A DNA stretch of 12,040 bases from contig JAGHYO010000054.1 in NCBI GenBank assembly GCA_017743605.1, forward strand, positions 1 through 12,040, written 5' to 3'. This document shows, one piece after another, positions 1 through 6,659 of the stretch. Numbering within the stretch: position 1 is the stretch's first letter; each line of letters opens with the position of its first letter. The translations under genes were made by a program, and so were the position numbers. The DNA comes from Thermoflexus sp. (GTDB lineage: Bacteria; Chloroflexota; Anaerolineae; Thermoflexales; Thermoflexaceae). The notes below the pieces were generated by a model. It did not search any database. It was given only the letters and a program-made list of their open reading frames with translations, and had not been told where the DNA came from.

Positions 1-185
1 GTCGGCGAGGGGACAGGGGAAGGGGTGCGTTGCGGCAGAGATGGGAAATCCACCGCGACGAGGGGAGGCGGCATGGTGGGCGTCGGAGGCCGGACCTCCC
101 CTGCCGTCGTAGGAGAGGCGCACGCGCTGAGCCCCACCACCCCAAAGATCAGGAGCCATCGAAGCGGCTGCATCCTGAATCCCAT
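1..185 (-). CDS. Lipoprotein, N-terminal part only (runs off the left edge)
   Basis: This is a partial gene read from the ATG at 185-183 leftward past position 1; 61 complete codons are visible. The N-terminus is a lipoprotein signal peptide: a short Arg-containing n-region (MGFRMQPLRW), a hydrophobic stretch (LLIFGVVGL) and the lipobox L19-S20-A21-C22, so Cys22 should be lipidated and the protein anchored at the outer face of the membrane. After Cys22 the sequence is rich in Pro, Thr and Ser, a typical flexible tether. A strong ribosome binding site, AGGAGG at 198-193, lies 7 nt before the ATG and fixes the start; the internal ATG at 173-171 is less well placed. The functional domain is outside the window, so the role is unknown. 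The open frame, the RBS and the signal peptide together make it convincing despite its shortness. Confidence 0.75.
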   Translation of the reverse strand, partial: MGFRMQPLRWLLIFGVVGLSACASPTTAGEVRPPTPTMPPPLVAVDFPSLPQRTPSPVPSP

Positions 186-219
186 ATCTCCTCCTCCTGA
201 AGGATCTCCCCTGCCTTGA

Positions 220-225
220 AGTATA
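220..225 (-). promoter_or_regulatory. Possible -10 (TATACT) before the lipoprotein gene
   Basis: The minus strand reads TATACT at 225-220, about 35 nt before the lipoprotein start codon. I see no convincing -35 at 16-18 nt spacing, so this is a weak call based on one hexamer and position. Confidence 0.25.
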
Positions 226-297
226 AACCGGGTGAGACCAGCCCGTTGCCGCGCGAGGTGGGGGGTCTTCCCACGAACGAGGCGCTGGAGGAAGGTC

Positions 298-320
298 GGC
301 CGGCGTCCGCCGCGCCGGCC
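298..320. other. GC-rich stem-loop downstream of the FmdB gene
   Basis: GGCCGGCG at 298-305 and CGCCGGCC at 313-320 form a perfect 8-bp inverted repeat with a 7-nt loop. It lies about 34 nt past the stop codon of the FmdB gene and before the lipoprotein gene, so it may end the chaperone-side transcript. The sequence after it on the minus strand (GACCTTCCTCC) has only a poor T-tract, so intrinsic termination is uncertain. Confidence 0.4.
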
Positions 321-353
321 CGGCCCCTAGACCCCTGTGGAGAGAGCGGCTGT

Positions 354-590
354 TCATTCCGAGGATGAGGAGGACGATCTGCTCTCCGACCCCTCCTTGC
401 CTTTGTTGGCGGACTTACGGCTTTCGGTGATATACCAGCCGTCGCCTTTGAAAATGATTCCAGGGGGGGAGAACACCCGGCGCACGCCCGGGTGGCCCTT
501 CGGACAGCGTTCCAGGGGAGGATCGGTAAACCGTTGCTGCTGCTCGAAGCGCATGCCGCAGACCGGGCACTCGTATTCATAGATGGGCAT
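354..590 (-). CDS. FmdB-family zinc-ribbon protein
   Basis: A 78-aa protein starting MPIYEYECPVCG, the hallmark N-terminus of FmdB/CxxC_CxxC_SSSS regulatory-type zinc ribbons (Zn-ribbon_8). The first metal knuckle is C8-x2-C11. The second is reduced to C29-P-K-G-H33 rather than the usual CPxCG. I recall this CPxGH form from Chloroflexota relatives, so it is probably a lineage variant and not damage. The family core continues with VRRVFSPPGIIFKGDGWY and ends in a low-complexity Ser/Glu tail. The biochemical role of the family is poorly defined; the old label 'regulatory protein' comes from fmdB of methylotrophs. AGGAGG lies 9 nt before the ATG. It follows groEL in the same direction, but a strong terminator-like hairpin lies between, so it may have its own expression. 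Confidence 0.9.
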   Translation of the reverse strand: MPIYEYECPVCGMRFEQQQRFTDPPLERCPKGHPGVRRVFSPPGIIFKGDGWYITESRKSANKGKEGSESRSSSSSSE

Positions 591-638
591 GGGTGACCAC
601 CTCCTGCGTCGACGGGCTGTCGGGCGATCTGGGAAAGG

Positions 639-669
639 GACAGGGGCGGGCCGAGGGCCCGCCCCTGTC
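639..669 (-). terminator. Terminator-like hairpin after groEL
   Basis: The arms GACAGGGGCGGGC (639-651) and GCCCGCCCCTGTC (657-669) are perfect complements: a 13-bp GC-rich stem with a 5-nt loop, beginning 22 nt after the groEL stop. On the minus strand it is followed by CCTTTCCC, a short imperfect T-run. It most likely ends the hsp20-groES-groEL transcript, with some read-through into the FmdB gene possible. Confidence 0.75.
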
Positions 670-691
670 GGATTCGGGCTTCGACCCGGGA

Positions 692-2329
692 TCAGAATTC
701 CTCGGGCGGCGACGGCGGGGTCTCCTTCTTCTTCTCCGGCACCTCGGTGACCAGGGCCTCGGTGGTGAGGATCATGGCGGCCACGCTGGCGGCGTTCTCC
801 AGGGCGATCCGGGTCACCTTCGCCGGGTCGATGATGCCCGCCTCCACCATGTCCATGTATTCGTTGGTGAGCACGTCGTAGCCAACGTTGGGATTATCCT
901 TCTCCTTCTGGAGGCGACGCACCATCTCCCCCACCACCGCGCCGTCCTCGCCGGCGTTCTCGGCGATGCGGCGGAGCGGCTCCTCCATGGCGCGGCGCAC
1001 GATGTGGATGCCTGTCCGAATATCGCCCTCGGCCTCCAGGTGATCCAGCGCCTTCGCCGCGTTGAGCAGGGCCACGCCGCCGCCAGGGACGATGCCCTCC
1101 TCCACCGCGGCGCGGGTCGCCGACAGGGCGTCCTCCACGCGGTGCTTCTTCTCCTTCAGCTCAACCTCAGTGGCCGCGCCGACGCGGATGATGGCCACCC
1201 CGCCAGCCAGCTTGGCCAACCGCTCCTGGAGCTTCTCGCGGTCGTAGTCGCTGGTGGTCTTCTCCATCTCGGACTTGATCTGCTCAATGCGGCCCTTGAT
1301 GGCCTTCGGGTCGCCGCGCCCGCCGATGATGGTGGTGTCATCCTTGGTGACCACCACCTTGTCGGCCCGGCCGAGGTCGGGGATGCGTACGTTCTCCAGC
1401 TTGCGGCCCAGCTCCTCACTGATCACCTGTCCGCCGGTGAGGATGGCGATGTCCTGGAGCATGGCCTTGCGGCGCTCGCCGAAGCCGGGCGCCTTCACCG
1501 CCACGGCGTTGAAGATGCCCCGCAGCTTGTTCAGGACCAAGGTCGCCAGGGCCTCGCCGTCCACGTCCTCGGCGATGACCAGCAGGGAGCGGGTCTCGCC
1601 CTCCTGGAGCACGCGCTCCAGCACGGGGATGATATCCGCTGCAGCGGAGATCTTCTTGTCGTGGACCAGGATGTAGGGGTTCTCCAGCACCGCTTCCATC
1701 GTCTCGGGGTTGGTTACGAAGTAGGGCGAGATGTAGCCCCGATCGAACTGCATCCCCTCCACGTATTCCGTCTCGAAGGGCAGGCCGGTCTTGGATTCCT
1801 CCACCGTGATCACGCCATCCTTGCCCACCTTGTCCATCACCTCAGCGATCAGGTTCCCGATCTCCCGGTCCGCCGAGGAGATGGCGGCCACGTGGGCGAT
1901 GTCGTCCTTGCTCTGGACCGGCTTGGCCATCTTCTTGATCTCCTCGACCGCGGCCTTGACCGCCATCTCGATGCCCTTCTTCAGGAGCATCGGATTGGCC
2001 CCTGCGGCCACGTTCTTCATCCCCTCCATGACGATCATGTGGGCCAGGACCGTTGCCGTGGTCGTCCCGTCGCCGGCCACGTCGTTGGTCTTGGTGGCCG
2101 CTTCCTTGAGGAGCTGCACGCCCATGTTCTCGTAGGGGTCGGGCAGCTCGATCTCCTTGGCCACTGTCACCCCGTCGTGGGTGATCGCGGGGGCTCCCCA
2201 CTTCTTGTCCAGCGCCACGTTGCGGCCCTTGGGGCCTAGCGTGGTCCCCACCGCGTTGGCCAGGATGTCGATGCCGCGCTTCAGGCGGCGGCGGGCCTCC
2301 TCACCGAAAACCAGCTGCTTGGGCGCCAT
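692..2329 (-). CDS. groEL: 60 kDa chaperonin GroEL
   Basis: A full-length 545-aa group I chaperonin. It forms the double-ring ATP-driven folding chamber in the cytoplasm, capped by GroES. Visible landmarks are the nucleotide-binding T30-LGPKG, D52, the D87-G-T-T-T loop (residues 86-91, catalytic-site Asp87 of the family) and the PGGGVALL motif near residue 415. These sit at positions matching the E. coli protein, so no domain is missing. The C-terminal tail is unusual: the flexible Gly-Gly-Met repeats of most GroELs are replaced by a charged, Pro-rich end (PEKKKETPPSPPEEF). AAGGAGGT lies about 8 nt before the ATG. It is the distal gene after hsp20 and groES, 54 nt from groES, and should be expressed from the 11-bp-repeat promoter upstream of hsp20. 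No CIRCE operator is seen in the gap. Confidence 0.99.
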   Translation of the reverse strand: MAPKQLVFGEEARRRLKRGIDILANAVGTTLGPKGRNVALDKKWGAPAITHDGVTVAKEIELPDPYENMGVQLLKEAATKTNDVAGDGTTTATVLAHMIVMEGMKNVAAGANPMLLKKGIEMAVKAAVEEIKKMAKPVQSKDDIAHVAAISSADREIGNLIAEVMDKVGKDGVITVEESKTGLPFETEYVEGMQFDRGYISPYFVTNPETMEAVLENPYILVHDKKISAAADIIPVLERVLQEGETRSLLVIAEDVDGEALATLVLNKLRGIFNAVAVKAPGFGERRKAMLQDIAILTGGQVISEELGRKLENVRIPDLGRADKVVVTKDDTTIIGGRGDPKAIKGRIEQIKSEMEKTTSDYDREKLQERLAKLAGGVAIIRVGAATEVELKEKKHRVEDALSATRAAVEEGIVPGGGVALLNAAKALDHLEAEGDIRTGIHIVRRAMEEPLRRIAENAGEDGAVVGEMVRRLQKEKDNPNVGYDVLTNEYMDMVEAGIIDPAKVTRIALENAASVAAMILTTEALVTEVPEKKKETPPSPPEEF

Positions 2330-2363
2330 TTCCGATTACCTCCTTCACCGGGATTAAAGGCAT

Positions 2364-2383
2364 GGGCGAGCGATCTTTCGCCC
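2364..2383 (-). other. Intercistronic hairpin between groES and groEL
   Basis: GGGCGA (2364-2369) and TCGCCC (2378-2383) pair as a 6-bp stem with an 8-nt loop, abutting the groES stop codon at 2384 and ending about 25 nt before the groEL RBS. There is no T-run after it, so it is more likely an mRNA processing or stability element, or a partial attenuator, than a terminator. Confidence 0.4.
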
Positions 2384-2686
2384 CTACTCCTCAATGATCG
2401 CTAAGATGTCGCTCTCCTTGAGGATGAGGAGCTTCTTGGCGGTGTCCGTCTTAAACTCGGTGCCGGCGTACTTAGCGAAGAGGACGCGATCACCGACTTT
2501 GACCTCCATCGGAACCCGCTTGCCGCTCTCATCCACGCGCCCCGGGCCCACGGCGATCACGCGGCCCTCCTGGGGGCGCTCCTTCGCCGTCTCTGGGAGG
2601 ATGATACCGGTGGGGGTCATCTCCTCCCGCTCGATGGGCTCCACCACCACCCGATCCGCAAGCGGTCGAAGTTTGAGCTCCGCCAT
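2384..2686 (-). CDS. groES: 10 kDa co-chaperonin GroES
   Basis: A complete 100-aa GroES, the heptameric lid of the GroEL chamber. It begins with the family signature LRPLADRVVVEP. The mobile loop lies at about residues 20-35 and carries the hydrophobic G-I-I-L-P contact for the GroEL apical domain. It continues with EGRVIAVGPGR, then KVGDRVLFAKYAGTEF, and ends ESDILAIIEE. Length and motif order match the family. AAGGAGG sits 6 nt before the ATG at 2686-2684. It is preceded by hsp20 (gap about 45 nt) and followed by groEL, forming a small-heat-shock/chaperonin operon. Nothing abnormal is seen. Confidence 0.99.
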   Translation of the reverse strand: MAELKLRPLADRVVVEPIEREEMTPTGIILPETAKERPQEGRVIAVGPGRVDESGKRVPMEVKVGDRVLFAKYAGTEFKTDTAKKLLILKESDILAIIEE

Positions 2687-2731
2687 CTCTGCCCTCCTTG
2701 GGGAACTTAGATTTGGGGGTTGAGAAGCAGC

Positions 2732-3175
2732 TTACTTCACCTGGACCTTGATGGTTCGCGCTTTCACCGCCTCCGCTTTGGGCAGCCGCAGGGTCAGGAC
2801 CCCGTGCTCGTATTCCGCCGTGGCTCTGTCTGCGACCACTTCGACCGGGAGCACGAAAGAGCGGGCGAAGGCGCCGAGGCGGCGCTCCTGACGCACCCAG
2901 GATCCCTCCCGGGCCTCCTGCTCCTCCCGAAGCTCTCCGCGTAGGGTGACGGTGTTCCCGCTCACCATCACCTCTAAATCCTCGGGCCGCACCCCGGGGA
3001 TGGCCGCCTTCATCACCACCTCGTCTCTGGCTTCATAGATGTCCACAGACGGCCAGTCGGGGGGACCGAAGAAGAGAGAAGGACGGGCGAAGGCCTCGTC
3101 CAGGATCCGATCGATGGCCCGCCGCAACGAGAGGACCTCCTGGAAGGGATCCCACCGTCGAATCTCGCCAGCCAT
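2732..3175 (-). CDS. Hsp20 / alpha-crystallin small heat shock protein
   Basis: A 147-aa small heat shock protein, an ATP-independent holdase that keeps unfolding proteins soluble until DnaK or GroEL takes over. The N-terminal arm (WDPFQEVLSLRRAIDRILDEAF) is typical. The alpha-crystallin domain runs from about residue 43 (VDIYEARDEVVMKAAIPG) to the signature A-x4-G-V-L-x-L-x-L-P-K near residue 120. A C-terminal I-x-V type anchor (RTIKVQV) closes the protein. The frame is open 13 codons further upstream, but GGAGGAGG lies 6 nt before the ATG at 3175-3173 and the family arm starts there, so I use that start. It is the first gene of the hsp20-groES-groEL operon; a phased-repeat promoter and a 5' hairpin precede it. 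Confidence 0.96.
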   Translation of the reverse strand: MAGEIRRWDPFQEVLSLRRAIDRILDEAFARPSLFFGPPDWPSVDIYEARDEVVMKAAIPGVRPEDLEVMVSGNTVTLRGELREEQEAREGSWVRQERRLGAFARSFVLPVEVVADRATAEYEHGVLTLRLPKAEAVKARTIKVQVK

Positions 3176-3199
3176 CGCAGGCCTCCTCCGGCAAGCTCT

Positions 3200-3219
3200 C
3201 CGGGATTGGGGCATCCCGG
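3200..3219 (-). other. 5'-UTR hairpin of the hsp20-groESL transcript
   Basis: CCGGGAT (3200-3206) and ATCCCGG (3213-3219) form a perfect 7-bp stem with a 6-nt loop. From the -10 at 3231-3226 the predicted transcript start is around 3219, so the hairpin would lie at the extreme 5' end of the mRNA, leaving the RBS (3189-3182) free. A 5'-terminal stem could stabilise the heat-shock mRNA; that role is inferred. Confidence 0.5.
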
Positions 3220-3225
3220 CCCCTT

Positions 3226-3281
3226 ATCGTAAGCAGCTCGCGTTAGAGCCGCGCAAGAGCCACATAAGAGTTTCATAAGAG
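3226..3281 (-). promoter_or_regulatory. hsp20-groESL promoter with four 11-bp-phased repeats
   Basis: On the minus strand four 8-bp elements follow one another at exact 11-bp steps: CTCTTATG (3281-3274), CTCTTATG (3270-3263), CTCTTGCG (3259-3252) and CTCTAACG (3248-3241). Nine bases after the last comes a -10-like TACGAT (3231-3226). No -35 hexamer is present at normal spacing; a TTGCGC exists at 19 nt but lies inside a repeat. Tandem sites one helical turn apart, reaching to the edge of the -10 region, are what head-to-tail dimers of PhoB/OmpR-type winged-helix activators use. The dnaK promoter at 6006-6061 has the same layout with the same 9-bp spacing. The array abuts the end of the BON gene. 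Confidence 0.7.
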
Positions 3282-3283
3282 CT

Positions 3284-3739
3284 TCAGGCCGCCCGTCGGG
3301 CCAGCGCCTTCACGCGCAGATTGTTCGCCACATTGCGGACCCCATGGACCGAGCGAGCGATCTCCTCTGCGCGCTGACCTGCCGCCTCGTCCGGCACCCA
3401 ACCGGCCAGGGTGACATCGCCCTGGACGCTGGTGACCAGCACCTGAGCGCACGGCGGGCCGAGGTCCGGATCCGCCGCCAGGCGCAGGCCCAGCTCGGCC
3501 TCGATCTCCGGATCGGAGATCAGGTCGTTCTGCACCTCCTGCACCCCCGGCACCGCTCGGGCAAGGTTCTCCGCCATGCGCTTCATGGAAGTGGAGGGCA
3601 CCACCCCCTCCAGGATCACCCGTCCGTCCCGAGCACAGATCCGGATCAGGTGGAAATTCACCCGGAGGGGGTCATAACGATAGAGGCGCTCCTCCACCTT
3701 CGCCTGCAGGGTCGCGTCGTCCATCACGTCCAGATCCAT
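3284..3739 (-). CDS. Double BON-domain protein
   Basis: A 151-aa protein made of two BON domains (bacterial OsmY and nodulation fold). The first covers about residues 6-70 (VEERLYRYDPLRVNFHLIRICARDG, RVILEGVVPS, ARAVPGVQEVQNDL). The second covers about 75-148 (DVTLAGWVPDEAAG, ARSVHGVRNVANNL). Each has the hallmark pattern of a strand, a Gly turn and a V-x-G-V-x-x-V-x-N end. There is no signal peptide or membrane segment, so unlike OsmY it is probably cytoplasmic. BON domains are thought to bind phospholipid or other ligands. I choose the ATG at 3739-3737, preceded by GGAG at 8 nt; a TTG eight codons earlier has no better site. It lies between dnaK and the hsp20 promoter and probably shares the dnaK transcript, suggesting a stress-related role. 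Confidence 0.85.
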   Translation of the reverse strand: MDLDVMDDATLQAKVEERLYRYDPLRVNFHLIRICARDGRVILEGVVPSTSMKRMAENLARAVPGVQEVQNDLISDPEIEAELGLRLAADPDLGPPCAQVLVTSVQGDVTLAGWVPDEAAGQRAEEIARSVHGVRNVANNLRVKALARRAA

Positions 3740-3782
3740 GGGTTCCGCTCCGGCTAAGGGCAAGGAGAAGGTCTGGAATGAT

Positions 3783-3799
3783 GAACGCGGGTCGCATTC
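3783..3799 (-). other. Small hairpin between dnaK and the BON gene
   Basis: The minus strand reads GAATGCG-ACC-CGCGTTC, a 7-bp stem with one T-G pair, starting about 15 nt after the dnaK stop. It is not followed by a T-run. It may act as a 3' stability or partial attenuation element lowering BON expression relative to dnaK. The call is tentative. Confidence 0.3.
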
Positions 3800-3814
3800 G
3801 GATGGGCCTCGGCC

Positions 3815-5696
<1,882 letters not shown>

Positions 5697-5704
<8 letters not shown>

Positions 5705-5978
5705 CGGAGACCTCCTCCGCAGGATTCAGAGAACCTCCTCCTTCCGCATCCGAACGAGAGAGGCTTGCCAGGGGGGCCGGCAGCTGGATCCGCATCTGCG
5801 CCGATGAAGAAGGCCCGCGCTGGGCCAGCGCAGTCGGTGCCGTGGGCGACGGCAGCCGCGCGTAATCGCACTGGCATGGCCCCCCCTGGGCGCATCCCAG
5901 GCAACAGTAAGCGTGCCGACCCACAAGGACCGGCTGCCAGTCGAATCCAATCCCACAGTTCCGGCAGACCCGCGCCAC
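5697..5978 (-). CDS. Small Cys-rich (putative metal-binding) protein coupled to dnaK
   Basis: A 93-aa protein whose first 40 residues hold seven cysteines: C5-x2-C8, C25-C26-x2-C29 and C35-x-C37, within ...YCCLGCAQGGPCQCDY. This looks like a zinc ribbon or a short metallothionein-like cluster. Residues 41-93 are low-complexity (Pro/Ser/Ala) and probably disordered. The start is a GTG at 5978-5976 with GGGGGG about 4-5 nt upstream. The predicted promoter -10 at 6011-6006 would give a leader of only about 20 nt, fitting this start. The stop overlaps the dnaK ATG by 8 bp (5697-5704), and the dnaK RBS lies inside this gene. It is therefore the first gene of the dnaK operon. I do not recognise a named family; a metal or redox sensor, or a DnaK accessory factor, is speculation. 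Confidence 0.75.
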
Positions 5979-6005
5979 GGATCCCCCCAGCCATCCATTG
6001 CCCCC

Positions 6006-6061
6006 ATTTTAGGTTGCTTCCATTAGAAGAGCATTAGAGAAACAAAGGCTTTCCATCAGCG
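6006..6061 (-). promoter_or_regulatory. dnaK-operon promoter with 11-bp-phased repeats
   Basis: On the minus strand, elements CGCTGATG (6061-6054), a weak AGCCTTTG (6050-6043), CTCTAATG (6039-6032) and TTCTAATG (6028-6021) occur at exact 11-bp steps. Nine bases after the last is TAAAAT (6011-6006), a good -10. There is no -35 match at 16-18 nt. The two proximal units match the CTCTTATG units before hsp20, and the distance from array edge to -10 is identical (9 bp), so a common activator is likely. The predicted start near 5999 leaves a very short leader before the GTG at 5978. Confidence 0.7.
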
Positions 6062-6114
6062 ATTGCCCCCACACCGGCCCCGCCGGCGTGCTCCTCGTTC
6101 TCATGCTGGGGCAG

Positions 6115-6446
6115 CTAGAAGGGGAATTGCGAGCCCACGGGGCTCTCCTGGATGGCCTCCTGAAAGGCCCTCGAAGGGAGGATCCTGGTCTCCCCAAGGA
6201 CCACTCCCAGCGCATACGGGGCAGCGTGGCGGGCCCCCGCAGGTTCCCGGAAACGCGGGGGCCGCGCCTCCGCGCCCGTCTCCGGGACTGGCGGGGAGGC
6301 CTCTCGCCAGAGAATCCCCGGGCCATCGCCCGGATCCAATCCCGCGGTTCGGAGAGGCCATCCTCGGAGGTGATCACCGCCGCGTCCGGCTCCTGGATCC
6401 CGGGATACGGGATCGAATCCGGAGAGCGGAGAGGCCCGCTATCCAC
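6115..6446 (-). pseudogene. Possible frameshifted gene remnant in the 500-bp dnaK/radA spacer
   Basis: The stretch 6062-6560 has no convincing intact gene. On the minus strand two overlapping frames have GC-rich third positions. One spans 6446 to about 6330 (including AVITSEDGLSEPRDWIRAMARG). The other runs from about 6339 to a TAG at 6117-6115 (including ALGVVLGETRILPSRAFQEA). A single frameshift near 6320-6340 would join them into one protein of about 110 aa. I do not recognise a family, no RBS is evident and the start (GTG at 6446) is unsupported. It could equally be non-coding spacer. The rest of the gap, 6447-6560, shows nothing except the radA promoter at its end. Confidence 0.25.
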
Positions 6447-6560
6447 TGAAGCGCGGTGATCTCATCCGGAGCTGGCATGGCGACGGGGAAACGCGAGTTG
6501 GCGTACGTGAAGATGGCTGGAAGCAGCAAGCCCGCCTGGCGAAGGAGTCCCCTCTCGCCG

Positions 6561-6569
6561 TGTTAAAAT
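6561..6569 (+). promoter_or_regulatory. radA promoter, extended -10
   Basis: TGTTAAAAT is an extended -10 (TG-N-TAAAAT) about 90 nt before the radA start codon. No clear -35 lies upstream, which is common for extended -10 promoters. It stands out as an AT-rich patch in GC-rich DNA. Confidence 0.5.
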
Positions 6570-6659
6570 GAGAGAAAAATAGGAACGCTTCATCCGCGGA
6601 CCTCATCATAGAAGGATACGCAGAGCAGGCCTGGTTTTCCATTTGTCTGGAGATCGGCT

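Noticed and set aside
593..2239. Very long plus-strand open frame opposite groEL (about 548 codons)
   Set aside because: Its translation is a His/Leu/Gly/Asp-rich antisense shadow caused by the codon bias of groEL; no family motifs and no RBS.
3176..3283. CIRCE (HrcA) operator before hsp20-groESL
   Set aside because: I looked for TTAGCACTC-N9-GAGTGCTAA and found no match; the repeats here are direct, not inverted.
3740..3763. Upstream TTG start for the BON protein
   Set aside because: The ATG at 3739 has a better placed GGAG and begins right at the BON domain; the extra eight residues add nothing recognisable.
6405..6425. tRNA T-arm-like GGGATCGAATCC in the dnaK/radA spacer
   Set aside because: The loop does not start TTC in the right place, the arms do not pair to 5 bp, and no acceptor, D-arm or anticodon stem can be formed around it.
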